A stretch of 64,000 bases of DNA from Thuidium tamariscinum (lineage: Eukaryota; Streptophyta; Bryopsida; Hypnales; Thuidiaceae), in the NCBI GenBank assembly GCA_947034885.2, contig OX344751.2, positions 2,108,001 through 2,172,000 on the forward strand, written 5' to 3'. Positions 11,813 to 24,306 of the stretch are shown piece after piece. The stretch's first letter is position 1. Each line of letters begins with the position of its first letter. The notes beneath the pieces were generated by a model. The model saw nothing but the letters and a program-made list of their open reading frames with translations, made no database searches and was not told the DNA's origin. Made by a program: the position numbers and the translations under genes.

Positions 11813-13990
11813 GGTTTCGTTCTCCAATTAACGTAACACCATTTCAACGTAGTTCCTTTGTTGCGAAGGAAATACACCTTCCATTACTAAGACCTTGTAA
11901 CAATAATCAATCTTGTCACGAAATATAAGTCTACCTATTCCAAGAAAAACCTACCAGCCCATGGAAATCTCACAAGTAACCGCAAGATAATTATCAGACT
12001 AAGCACTTAATCTCAATACCACAATTGAGGAGAAAAGTGGAATTTATTGTAATTGTATATAATAAAAATACAACCATGTTGACAAATCATGGCACATCCA
12101 CTTCTGGTCAAGAAATTATCATTGACGGTATATCTGGCACAATCTCCTCTCCTCCAGTTACATTGCCACAGCTCCAGCTCCTTCACCGTCAAATTCTGCC
12201 CATCAATCTCCAATATACATCATCTATCTCCTCCAGCATCCTACTCTATTCCGCTTCCTCCTCGAGTGAGCTCAGCAAGTTTCAGTGTCACGACATCTGT
12301 AAATGATGAGCCAGGGAACAAAATAACACCATTCATCATTCCCTTCATTTACATCAAAACCGCTCTCAACGAACTTTCATCCTTGGAAAAACAAACCCCT
12401 AGAATTCCTCACGAAAATGTTCAGTCCCGCTTCTTCACAGGGTTTGATACGGGTACAACAATAGAATGAAAAATAGAAGTCATTTATTTGCATGTGCCTT
12501 ACACGTGTCACTGAAACTTGCTTTACGAGCCTCGTACTCATCACATATTCCACTTGGAAGCTATTATTCTTTGACAAGCACAAGAATGTAGATCAAAGTC
12601 CTGCACGTAGTCCATTCAAGCAAAGCTGAATGGATAAGAGGCAAAGCGACAACTATGGAGGCATTACTAGAAATGACTACCTATTTAGTGTACATCACCT
12701 CCTATCATTGAGCGGCAGAATGCAAGGTAGACCACTTCTACTCACAATATTCAGCTAGTTCAGAGAGCTTCTCCCATGCAATCTTTGTGATTGGTTAGCC
12801 CACATCACATAACCAATTAAATATTTTATAATACATGTTTTGAATTTCATAGGTTTCTGAATGTCAAAAAAATATGTGAAGAAAATGCAAAATCCTCTTC
12901 AATTGTCAGCGAGACCAAACAAAAAAAAGACAATTGATAATGACGAAACCACAACTCACTCAATGGATTTCAAGTAGAACTACCTTAGGAATTGAACACT
13001 CCAAACCCTACACCAGGAGTTCAAAGAACTGAGTAAGTTACCTCCATGTTAGACGCAAATGCACAAATTCTTCACTCCATGAACTGCCAATGACCACAAG
13101 CGCTTCACTCCTTCCCCGTGCTACCAGTCCGAACTCCGAGGGGGATCAAAGAGTTGCAAATCTACATTATTAATGACACAGCTTCCTTTCATCACCACTA
13201 AATGCTCTAGGAGCAAATCATCTCCATGCACCCAAATCTCACTTATGATAATCACATGCCACAAAGAAAATCCGCCTCTTCCAAACAAAATAAAACGCCA
13301 CATACGATATAACGCCCTTACAAGTCTTCTTCCAAAATCGCAGTTCCCACATCCCCTTTAATATTTCACAAAATATCAACACATACACACCCATACACCA
13401 CTTCTGATGACCAGCAGTAAATTCAATGTAGGTGCAAAACGAATGTGACACGAATGACAACTACATCCTAATGACAGACAATTGTGAAAAAACGTAAAAC
13501 AATGTAAATCAAAACAAAACTTCACGAAACGAATCAGTCAAGGAGAAAGACACTCCCCAAATTGGCGCGAATTAGCTTGCGAAGAGCTCATGGCTGACGT
13601 CAAATCCAAAGGTGAATTGTAAATAGTTCAAATCTGGACGGCCATATCCCCGTTGACGTATACGATCAAATCCCCGACAAATCCAACTTCCAAACACAGT
13701 TCGAAAATAAGAATTCTGAAGCTTTAATTTCTGGAACTACCGAAGCAGAGGCTGATGACGCAAAACCGAAAAAGCAGAGGAAGCATGAAAGACGAGAATG
13801 CAATTGAGACGGGTTTAAATATCCTGAGGATCAGGCGGACCGAGCGAAGGAAACTCGCACTCGTCCTTCAAGGCAGGGCCCGAATTCCCGCGTCTAAGGA
13901 GTAGATGTAAATTTCTTCCACAAAAAAAAGGGATTCATCGATTAACCAATTCTCATGGGTGAAGTTTTCTAAGCACTAGTGACCAAAACC
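11813..13990. other. Moderate-GC island, left part, no recognisable gene
   Basis: GC rises here and short frames are open on both strands (for example 12025-12469 and 13173-13361), but none carries a known domain and I find no convincing exon chain. On the minus strand a TATA-like TATTTAAA lies near 13818-13825. It could be the 3' part of a transcript that includes the adjacent tandem array, or a decayed gene. Confidence 0.4.
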
Positions 13991-16900
13991 GGAAGCAGGA
14001 ATAGATTGATTGGAAAAAGTTTAAAAGAAGCCTGAATAGAAGCCGCTGGAAACGAATTAAGGCTTCAGCGAATTAAATCTCCTTGGATACTTCACTGCAT
14101 GTCCCTTCTCCAGAATGTAATAAACCTTCTGTCAAAGAAAGAGCACATCATCGACGAACGAACCCACAAGGAAGAGGGACTCAAACTTATATCAATGCCC
14201 GTTAAAACCACGGTAAACAAGGAAAAGTGTTGAAAGGAAGCTTGTCTGTCAAAATGTCTTCGAGTTTAATCTCGACGTGAAAAAACGGACTCGGACCACC
14301 ATCCTCTCTCAGAACACTGTCCATCGGTGCTTTCATTCTTGAGAGACTCTGCCAACCAGAAGCAGATTAAAAATGAACCCGAGTCGCCCAGCATACCAAG
14401 TTTAAAATGCAACAACCAAAGATACATCTGACCAGCGCTCACTGTCACGACTCAACCAATGAACTGCTTCAGAAAGCTACAAGGTAGGCGAAACAAAGTA
14501 TGCAAAGGGGGTCAAATAATCCTGTCAATCGAGAGTCGACCGTCTTCAACGAATTAAAATCTTCAAGCGAATTAAAATCCTTTAAAAATCCTCCCCACAG
14601 TAAGGTTGCGCACAAAAACATTCATAATCCGTGCCTCTCTGCCACAGACAAACAATCCACCTCTGGAGGAGCCAGACAATAAATCTAGCCAGCAAAGAAT
14701 ATTCACGATGCAAAGCTGCACAGATAAGGCAACCGAGAACTGAAATCAAGGTGTGAGAAGAGTTCGAAGAGCCTGTCGAATTGTATTGAAAGATTTACGA
14801 CTCCACACATCCTCCAGGCGTACAGAAGTGTCGTTAGATTGAACTGCTCTGCCATAGCAAACCACCGTTGAAACTCGAAATAACTCACTTCACTGCAAGG
14901 GAAAAAGCTACTCAGGAACAGCAAATATACAGAGTTGACGATCGTTAGAGTTCCTAGAAAAAGCCCGTAACAATCGCCTTCAACGAAATTAAATCCTCAA
15001 ATCACTTCTCAACTTCACACCGTACACCAGATTCGGCCTTTGAAGTCCTCCGCAACATTGCGGAACTGCTAAGCATCAAATTACTGATGTACCGAACCTC
15101 ATAAATCTCTCTATGAAGGAGGAATAAAGTCAAACTTCAAAGCCCAGTGGACGAGGGTTCATGAGGTGGAGCCTGAGTGGAAGTTCCCGTAAGCGAATTA
15201 TGTGTTCACGCATCCTTCAAATGATGGCCTAGCTGGAGTCATACTCGCCGTCTGCCATGAAGAAGCAATGTATTGATGAACCAAACCACGGCCCTAGCTT
15301 ATCTTCAAGGAACGATCTCGAAGTGAAGGCAAAACGAAAACGGTTCAAAGTTTCGAAGAAGCCTGTGTGACGGCCGTCGGGAGAGAATCGAAGCTTTAGG
15401 CGAATTCTTCGGGTTCTTTACAACGCAAGGCTGCGCACAGAAAGCATTCACCAGCAATTTACCTCGCTGTGAAAAACAGAAGAATTCATCGATGAACTAC
15501 AACAGAAGGGAGGGGATAGATGACACGAAAGAAAATAATGACCAAAAGCTTCCAGAAAGCTCGTCAGTCGATCTTGCACAAGTGAAACCTCCAGATATTT
15601 CAATCTCCTCCAAACTTTCATATACTGTTCCAAAACTCTACGACAATGCAAGCGGATAACCAGAAGAGGGAAAGACATATAGGGTTTCAAACAAGCTTCT
15701 CTGTCAATTATGCTGCACATGGTTGAATCTTCAGGCGAGTTAATTCTCCAAACACCATTTACAGCGGGAGCACACACAAACGCATATTCCTAGCACACAT
15801 GTGGAACTCTGCCAATCAGAAGAGGATCACACATCACGCAGCGAAGGAAACCAAAGAGATGATAATCAGATCTTCCAAGGCTGACACTGATAACTGGTTA
15901 AAAAAATAGAAAGCTCAAAATAGAATTAGCGAACAAGATTCCCAAGCCTGTTTATCGAGAATAGACCGTCTTGAACGAGTTCAAACACTCCACCCGTCCT
16001 CCTCACTGGTCTCCCACAAGCAACAACCTTCATGATGGTACAAGTCCCTGCCCATCTTTCAAAGGAAACGATTCACCTCTGAAAAACTCAATCAAATCCT
16101 AACTGCAACTAGGAAAAGCTAGGAAAACAATTTTTAATACACGTGATTACATCTTGAAATGGGGTGGGTATAGTTCCAAAAGAGCCTGTTTTTCGGAAGC
16201 CGACTGTTTTGAGGGAGAGAATTAACTCCACGCGAAAGCTAGAATTCCCGAAATGTTCCAATCGTTGTCCTTCTGCCACAGATACCGGTTCACAGCTGAA
16301 GAAACCACACCAAAGGACATATCCTACTAAACAACTCACGCAAAGAATCTCAAATAGAACAGGCTAAATAGTCCTTGAAGCAGGTGGAGGGAAAGAGTTC
16401 CAAAAAGAGCCTGTCATTCAAGAGCCGTTGTCTTCAACGAATTAAATTACTCCACACACGTCCTCACTTCAAAAATGAACACATTTTCCGTGTTCAAATT
16501 CATATATGCCTCTGCCAGTCAGCCAATACATTGCTGAAGAAAGTCAACTAAAGAAAATCTTCAACTACACATCCCACTCCACCCTTCTTAAAAGGAAACA
16601 CATAGTTGACACGGGCGAAGAAATTCACACAGCCAGTATACAAGTTCCCAAGAGATCTATCAATCGGACGTCGCCCATCGTCAATGAATTAGAATACTCC
16701 ATATATCATTTGGAATCCCGTTTGAGGCTTAAAACACACGACACTCTCCATGATGATACGAATACAATCCTCTGCGAAACACGGAGAAAACAATGCCCAA
16801 ACCACCCAAATTATACCAAAAAAAGGGATCTGGAAGCGGAATAGATGGTGCAAGCAATCATCTTCAAACGAGGAAAAGAAAAGGTTTCAAAAAAGCCTGT

Positions 16901-18520
16901 CACACTGTTGACCATTTCCAGCGAAATCAATTTACATAGTACGTCCTCCTCACTTCAGGGGTGAGTAGAAATTATACTCTCCAGTCAAGTCTGAAGCTCT
17001 GCCCCCTGCCAGAGACACAATCCACCCCAAAAGCATGTTTCAACTAAAATTCGCTTGCTTAATAGAAGTGATTAGCTGGGGTCGAATTAAAATCTTCGAG
17101 CATACGAAAGTTCTGAGCTGTCGAACGACTTCAACAAATAAAGTTACGCTCCGACTTCAGGTCACAAAATTTCATATTCTCCGAAAACTAGAAAGATCAC
17201 CTCTGACGACGGCAATCATAACGCATAGCCGCCTGGACAGGTCACACTAGTCGCTAAGATACAGAACATAGCAGAAATCTTGGATTAAGGTTCAAAAAGG
17301 GTTTCAAAAGAGCCTGTCAAGTCGAAGTCGACCGTCTTGAACGAATTAAAATACTCCAGACGCGCTCTCCACGAGGACAGCCAGCAGTCTCCGCAATCTC
17401 GCTACTCTGTAACCCTCTCTCGAAGGTAGGCCAGCCCAACTCATATCACCGCCCAAACAACTCACGGTAGCAAGAGGCTAAAAAGCTGAGTAAGAGGCAG
17501 TCGGAAATCTTGAAATAAGGAAATGGTAAGGTTCAGAAGAGCCTGGGAATCAGAAGCCAAACGTCTCGAACGAATTAAATTTCTCCCTCCTCCCTCCTCC
17601 TCAGGGTTAAACACAAGCACCACCCGCCATGCTCTCGAGTACCTGCACCTCTCCTAGAGGAAACAGAGTCCACCTCTACCCAATCCTCGACCATAGACTC
17701 ACCCACGCAAAATACTAAACAACTGAATATGAAGCAGGTGAAAATCTTGAATAAGGGCACGAATAGGGTTTCAACAGAGCCTGTCAATCTGAAGGCAGCA
17801 CTCTTGGCCGATTCAAAATACTCCACACATCTCCACAAGTCCTCCTCTTGTCCAAAGCGGAATTCTCCGTGATCTCACGAATTTGTGCCTCTCTGCAACA
17901 GAAAAGACCTTCTGCGTCTGAAAAAGATCGCACGATACCATTTAACCGAACAAAAAACCAACGCAAGCGCTAGAGTATCAAGAACGGATAACCAGGGTTC
18001 CGAAGGAGTCCGTCTGACGATCGTCTTAAGCAAATAGTCTCCAAATCGCTCCTCCTCACGACCGTGCACCGCACAAGCGCCATACAATCGAGACCCTAGA
18101 AATTCGGCCAAACCAAAAACCACCGCCCACAAGAGAAACGAAAATTCGACGCCAGAAAACGGCACAAGGCAGATCAAATCAGAGATCCAAAATACCCCGC
18201 TCGACAATCATCTAGTGCAAATCTGCGAGTCTCTGCATACGACCGCGCAGTGCAAACTCCTCGAAACCCTAACCCTTGGGTTCTGCCGAGCAAGGCATCA
18301 CTGCGAAACTCGACGCCTGAAACGGCACAAGGCTGCCTGAAATCAATCACGACTGTCAGACAGTCTGTCCGACGATCCTCTTAAAGCAAATCAATCGACA
18401 TCTCCGAATCGCTTCTCATACACACGTCGAAACCTTACGGATCTACCAAGCGTATCATCGGCCATGACGCTACGGCACAGGGAAGGAACGAAATTCGACG
18501 CCTGAAAAGCACAAGGCAGA
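13991..18520. repeat. Degenerate tandem array, about 19 units of ~230 bp
   Basis: A recurring core resembles AAGAGCCTGTCAATC, then GTCGACCGTCTTGAACGAA, TTAAAATACTCC and CGTCCTCCTCAC. A second sub-motif about 90-110 bp later resembles CTCTGCCACAGA. The CCTGT-like core occurs near 14031, 14241, 14521, 14772, 14964, 15172, 15362, 15560, 15701, 15947, 16185, 16410, 16655, 16896, 17117, 17313, 17542, 17780, 18009 and 18363. Typical spacing is 190-280 bp. The last three units also share TTCGACGCC...CACAAGGC (near 18137, 18309 and 18494). Units are diverged, so the array is old. On the minus strand the second sub-motif reads like a splice acceptor (TCTGTGGCAG), so the units could be exons or remnants of exons of a repeated transcript. 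I recognise no protein. Confidence 0.75.
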
Positions 18521-18840
18521 TTGAAATCGAGGCCAAATACACCAAAGCGGCGGCGATTCGATTCCGCAGATGCAAGCTCCATCGAACCCGCCATCTTCGT
18601 CGTTCTCCGCGACCTCCCACCCACCGAGCTCTTGAACCAAAGAGGACTGATTTAATGAGCTTACAGAGCTGTAAGCAACACTTTTATAGGCAACAAGAAG
18701 AGTCCAGAAAGATCGAGAAAAAACGCGGCATGTGCGGACAGGGAAGCGTGAAGTGAGGTTTGCTAGACGTGTGGAAGACGGTTTGTTCTTACAGCTGGTG
18801 AGTTGGTGACGTTGCTTCGTGGACACGTATCTAGGAACAA
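18521..18840 (-). other. Possible 5' end of a minus-strand transcript over the array
   Basis: Open minus-strand frames start here (ATG near 18592-18594 in the frame giving MAGSMELASAESNRRR) but end within about 70 codons. There is no domain. The GC-rich end of the island, adjoining AT-rich DNA at 18.9 kb, makes a promoter here plausible. This is inference. Confidence 0.3.
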
Positions 18841-21800
18841 GGGAGATTTTTCGTTCAGCCAGCTCAAAGGGCGGTGGTTACGGATGGATGATGCGTCGTC
18901 ATGGATGAAGAAGAGGGATGGATTCTAGTTGTGGGTGGATGTTTTATCAATCACAACCTTTGATCTTCATGATCCAAGGGTGTAAAATTGGACATAACCT
19001 CCCACTCTTTGGTGTTTCGGTTGTACAAACCTACAACGCAAACCAAAATTGACAATATCATTCTAATTTAGTGTACCTATACCTTTTCCACAGCCAAATT
19101 TGATGCAAAAAGTTTTTTTTAATTTTTTTAAATAAAAAATATCTCAAAAATCCATAACTTTTTCACTTTGAATCAAAATCCCAAGAAACAAAGCCCATAC
19201 CAAGAGTGCGTGTATACTAGGGCCTTTTTTTTTCATTTTTCATGAAGTACCAAAGTGGCAACATTAAATGCTAAAGTAGTGCTCATTGTTTCAACTTTCA
19301 TCGACATATTGGATAGAAAACATCACACTAACACATATCACACGAGTGTACTTCTATTTTCAACCACAATCTAGCAATTTCATCTTAGATTTTTATTTAT
19401 ACAAAGTTTATCAGTAAGAAACTTCATGAGTTTTGCCATTTTAAAACCAAATTATTATTTTCTTGTGCAATCTTGCATTGAAACTTTAGCCAAAAAAAAA
19501 AGCCTTGCTATGTACAAGTGGCCTTTGTCATGTGCCCCCAAGCTGGAATTGCCCATTTAGGCTCCATCAAGTCATTTTGCCTTGTTGAATTTATTTTAAA
19601 ACTTTCCACATACAGACAAATGTGAGAAATGGGGAGAATAATTGAATGTTCTGGTTTTTATTTTGACAATGTATGAATTTTTTTAGTCATGAATTTTTGA
19701 AATGTGTTGCTTACATTTTTCCTATTCATATTGTTGAATTTTAGAGCAATTGAAATAATATTGTTTTAAAAAAAACATAAATTTGTTATGAATTTTTGAA
19801 ATATGTTACCCAATTGGCCTAAAAGAGTCTCTAGATTATTCCAATTTTTTTTAAAAAGGCTTCATAATGGTCATCTTACTCATTTAAAGTAGTCACAATA
19901 TTTCTAAACATGGCTACAATATGAAAGAATAAAAAATTCACTTCATGTCATGAATTTACACTTAAAAGGTGAAAATTCTTATTAAAGTCATAAATCCCTC
20001 CTTCACCATTATCTAAGACGTTGATTGAAACCACGCCCTAAACCTAATGTAGTTTAGATCTCATTTATTGAAAAAAGATTATCATGGATTGATACAAAGA
20101 CTTCGATTAATCATTTCGTTAGTGTGCCTAGAATGGATCTTTTGCTTGTGATGAGCTTATTTACTTTAGTCCTAGCCACTCTTGTAGCTACACACATCCT
20201 ATCTTTAAATTAGGCTCTTCTTTTAAATTAAATAGTTTATGATATCAATGTGTGTTTTCTTAGCAAATTTCCCCAGCTCTAGTTTCTCTAGTAGTATGTC
20301 ATTGAATAGAATTTAGAGGAATGCAAGCTTATTACACTAGCTGTCCTTCCTTTTAGAGATAGCAAAAAAAACATTGTATATTGCCCTTACTATGATTTCT
20401 AGATGTGGACAATCTTTGCAACTAATATATCTTTGGATCTTGACAAAAAAATATTACTAGATACAATTACTTATTATTCTATTCATTAGCCATCCATGTT
20501 CAAGGTTAGTGTTTTAAAGCAAACTTTGTATAGGATAAGGAATGGTAATTGACTTGAGAATATAGGAAAAATCATTTTCTTAAATAACATTAATTTCATT
20601 CCTTAAAAAAATTTAAGTAGAAAAAAGTACATGATAGAAAAAAAACACTTAATCATTAGTAGATTTAACATGGAATAATAACTTACAAAAGTCAATTGTG
20701 AGATGTTTTGATTAATCAAAATTAACAATGCATATGGAACTTTTTGTTTTGAAAAAAATGTAAAAATTAAGCTCAAAAACAAATCATGCACATTGTTTTT
20801 CAATAAAGATAGTGTATACAAAAAGATGCTCCATAACTTCCACATTACAAAACCAAATAAAATAAATAAAAAATTTCCATATAAACAAAAAAATACAATA
20901 TATAAGAAGACAACTATTTTTATTTCAAGTTCTTTCAGAATTTTTTTTTTCTCACCCAAATTTAGATTTTGCTTATTATTGCATAACTTTTTCTTTCAGG
21001 CACCAATTGAAATAGAAATAATATTCTTACAAACTTAATAATTTTTTCTATCTTATAAATTTTTTTTGAAAAGTTTCAACAAAAATCAACCTTTAAAGGA
21101 CCAAATTGAGTTTTTTTTGGCAACATAGCCAATTTGGACAGCTTACTACAAATGGAATTTTATTTTATTTTAGTCAAAATTTCACACAATATGTGCCCAA
21201 AGAGTATCTTTAAGGTCCAACAAATTTCATAACATTTGACTACATGATTAAAAAGCTGAAGTATAATATGTGGGTTCCTTTGATTCCCCAATAGTTATGT
21301 TGTGGTAAGAACTACTATTGTAATTAAGGAGTATTAGAATTTTAAAATCACTATTATTTTATGTCCACAATTTTTTTTTTTTCCAAATGCGAAATGCCAT
21401 ATCTAAACTATAATGCAATTAACCCCTAAACATCTATTAGATTCACCAATGCTATTACCAATATTTTTTTATTAATATGCTTTAAAAGAGAAATTTCAAA
21501 ATTCCTTCAAAATTCAATTACAAGCAAAGTATCATCATTTTGAGTAGAATTTGTTGGAATGGATTTGAAATAAAGTTCTCTTGACATGGTGATTTTTTGA
21601 AATTTTTTTGTTTCTAAAATCTATAACCTCATTTTTGCACATCTTTTTTGGCCTAAAGTCATTGCAATTTTGGCTTGATCAACTACTTGACATACTTGTG
21701 CATTAGTAATTTCAAAAATATATGTTTTCTAGTTACACCAAATCCAATCATTAGATAGAACAAGAACTTAATAAAAAATCTCCACAAATTAAATAACTTT

Positions 21801-22480
21801 CATCCAAGCAATAATGAAAAATCCCAATTTCAGTCTGTTCATTGTCCAAAAAGTGGGTGTTGGAGCACTTCAAGGTTGAGCATAGGGGCTGATTTAATTC
21901 TTGAAAGTAGATTTGATTTGAGTAATTTGAAGACAATAGTAGAGGGTGTAGATATTCAAGAAGACAAGCAATTTGGAGGTATTATACAAATAGTCTGTCT
22001 ACTTTCTTGAATATTCTTGAAATATATATTCAATTAACACTCATCAATGTAAGCCTCAAAACCTATTATTAGAGATACTACTATTTCAAATGTGAAAATA
22101 TCTATTAACCAAAAAGGTTTTATTGTCCCCTTAGGGGACAAAATGGATTTTAAGTAAGTTTCTATGAGTTTAACCCCTAAAAATCTTTGACTATGTTTTC
22201 ACTAAAAACACTCCAAAACTATCAATTTTATTACAAGTGCCATTTATTTTTGAAAGTCTTTTTTGCACATTAAGAACTATAGGATCTTGTAGTAAGATAG
22301 CTTAAGAAAATGTAGAAAAATTTCAAGAATTTTCATTGTCTTTATTAAATAGTGAAATTAGGTTGCTCCTCATTAATTTCTCAACATTCAAGGTCATTGT
22401 AAGAAACACTTGTCCTTTTTATTGTCTCCTTGACCTCCAACATGTAATTTTTTATTCATAACTTTTTCATCATTTGTTCT
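18841..22480. other. AT-rich intergenic DNA with transposon remnants
   Basis: No gene is recognisable. Pieces of elements seen elsewhere occur. At 19226-19506, ends with long T/A runs and AAAGTGGCAAC resemble the CA..TTGG family. At 21085-21260, text starting CCTTTAAAGGACCAA resembles the start of the 62078 element. Isolated TTAACCCCTAAA ends lie at 21419 and 22170. The 21419 end may pair with a decayed end near 21880 (GGAGCACTTCAAGGTTGA). Confidence 0.5.
19226..19506. mobile_element. Probable diverged CA..TTGG-family element
   Basis: The left end GGCCTTTTTTTTTCATTTTT followed by CATGAAGTACCAAAGTGGC, and the right end GTGCAATCTTGCATTG followed by AGCCAAAAAAAAAAGCCTTG, correspond in inverted order to the ends of the elements at 776-1068 and 33942-34216. 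The target duplication is unclear. Confidence 0.4.
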
Positions 22481-22490
22481 TTTGACTTGT

Positions 22491-22640
22491 AGCTGCTTCC
22501 AAGGAAGGGAAGAAATAGAGCAGAGAAGAGAAGGCTGTAGTTGCAGGAGACAAGCAAACATTCAACTTGAAAGATCAAGATACTGAACTTTTGAAAACCA
22601 TGGAAGACGAGGTAGCCATTGCACTAGAAGTAGAGAAGGT
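22491..22640 (+). other. Isolated coding-exon-like segment
   Basis: On the + strand a frame reads ...KDQDTELLKTMEDEVAIALE and ends at a possible GT donor (GAGAAG then GTGAAA). It follows a TAG acceptor-like site at about 22490. The GC content and codon-like texture differ from the AT-rich flanks. It has one in-frame stop near its start. I do not recognise the protein. It could be a captured gene fragment or an exon of an undetected gene. Confidence 0.3.
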
Positions 22641-22730
22641 GAAATTTTCTTTTCTCATTTCATGTTGTAGCACACTCATCGCAAATTCAACTATGTCATA
22701 GTGAATCAATTGGGACCCCAGCTGATAAGA

Positions 22731-22971
22731 TTAACCCCTAAACGCCTCAATCCTTTTTTGAATTTTTGCACATTTTTGCTTATAGCTTTGTATAGATATA
22801 TCAAATTTACTTCTCATTTACCAGATTTTAATGAATTTGGTCATCAAAGAAGGTTGTCTTCTCTAGATTCAAGTATTATATTTGATAAATGAAAAGTTAG
22901 TTGGTTGAAATAGTACCTTGAAGCCCCTATTCATTGTCCAGAATATGGACGTTGGAGCGCTTCAGGGTTAA
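22731..22971. mobile_element. TTAA-bounded MITE (piggyBac-like), family A copy 2
   Basis: It begins TTAACCCCTAAACGCCTCAA and ends GGAGCGCTTCAGGGTTAA, both at TTAA, and is similar along its length to 9305-9533. It has no coding capacity. Confidence 0.8.
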
Positions 22972-22981
22972 AGAGGTAAGG

Positions 22982-23248
22982 TAGGTACACCCAAAAGCGC
23001 CCTGTTCCTAAAAGCGTCATCTACAGTGCATATACATTTCCGAAATCAGTCATGTTCACAGACTGTAGATGGCGCTTTCAGAAACAGACTTTGACTGTTA
23101 ATAACTTTTGCATACGGTATCCAAATCCTGCGTTCTTTGGTGCGTTGGAACATGCTTTCACTTGCCAACAAGACAATATAAAAATTTGAACTAATTAATA
23201 GCAGGAACTAGGCTCAGTGTGAATAAGTGGCGCTTTTGGGTGTACCTA
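22982..23248. mobile_element. TIR element with TAGGTACACCCAAAAGCGCC ends
   Basis: The left end TAGGTACACCCAAAAGCGCC is mirrored exactly at the right end (GGCGCTTTTGGGTGTACCTA). Inside, AGCGTCATCTACAGT and ACTGTAGATGGCGCT form a second inverted pair. It has no coding capacity. It sits 10 bp from the family A element, so one inserted next to the other. Confidence 0.75.
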
Positions 23249-23539
23249 TCTTATGTACGTAATCAACCTTCAATGTCAATTTTGTTATATTGGCTCTGTT
23301 CAAAGCGCCGAATTGTGACTTTCAACTGCAAGAAGCTCTTGGAACTGGTATGGACTTTTGTTTCAAGGCGCCCACCTTGAATATTGCCAATGCCGTTCCT
23401 TCAAGAAGAAAATTGATGTTAATAATTGAAATGTCATATGAATTTAATGTTCACTACAGTAAATGGTTCCTACCCTATGACCAATGCCAGAAGTTTCTGA
23501 AGATAATCGGAGTCGGTTTGCGATTCTACTAGTTTTTCG

Positions 23540-24240
23540 TTTCATTTCTCTAGGTGGGGGAATGGGCAAAAGACAACACACGACCAGAGGAGGAATCTGA
23601 GGACAAATTGGAGTTGATGGTTTCGTCGTCTGATGGCCTCTGATGATTCGGCAGGAGCAAAGCTCAAGAACGTCAAGAAGAAAATTCTTCTTCTCGAGGA
23701 TTCATGTAGAGATTCGGTATATGACGGTGGTTTTGGCTGATTTTCTCGGTGTATATGATGTGCGTTCTTTTGATGTTTCTCAGTCATAGAAATCGTCAAG
23801 GAAGTAGCCCTGGGACACTTAGCTTGCATTTTCTTATTGTAGATTATCGCTAGTTGTTAAGAATTTGACTTTCATTAATACAATATGAGCCACCATTATA
23901 ATGATTCTTCCCTGATCGAATTGATAGTGCGGTATCATACAATCATTACCTGCAAAGCTTTGCTTCGAATGAGTTGAGATTACAAGAATATGATGACTCC
24001 TGGAATCAAATGTACCGCCTCTACCTGAAAGTGCTGAGGTAGGTACTGTACAATATTCTCAAAATTACTAATACCATATCAACTTCTCAGAACATATGTT
24101 AGCTCATAGAACATATGATTGTACCAGTTCATATTTCTTGTGGAGTGTGGTAAAATCATGGTGCAGGTGGCAAGATTTTGAGGGAAGTTTCATATGCGTT
24201 TCATACTTTGTCCCGAACCTGATCTGATGATCCTCTCACG
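23540..24240 (+). CDS. Candidate multi-exon protein gene, unidentified
   Basis: Several + strand pieces look like exons. ATG at 23633-23635 opens MASDDSAGAKLKNVKKK and reaches a possible donor (TCG then GTATAT) near 23718. A second exon-like piece (about 23908-24042) reads RIDSAVSYNHYLQSF and WNQMYRLYLKVLR, ending at a donor AG|GTAGGT. A third, after a CAG acceptor near 24168, continues in phase as WQDFEGSFICVSYFVPNL before a stop near 24229. Another open stretch lies upstream (23553-23640, VGEWAKDNTRPEEESED), in a different frame. I do not recognise the family. The first junction is not settled; the 3' flank runs into the duplicated segment at 24307. Confidence 0.35.
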
Positions 24241-24306
24241 GTTGCCCCTACTGTAGCTGCTGACTGCAACTCACCTCAGTTTTGTAATCAGAGTTTGTAG
24301 TTAAGA

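Noticed and set aside
11653..11928. 91-codon + strand frame at the repeat/island border
   Set aside because: It lies across the boundary of the dispersed repeat, has no domain, and is not kept open in the second copy at 43.7-43.9 kb.
13991..18520. Array considered as a CRISPR or a simple satellite
   Set aside because: Units are diverged, ~230 bp long and lack short identical repeats with unique spacers. The DNA is eukaryotic nuclear.
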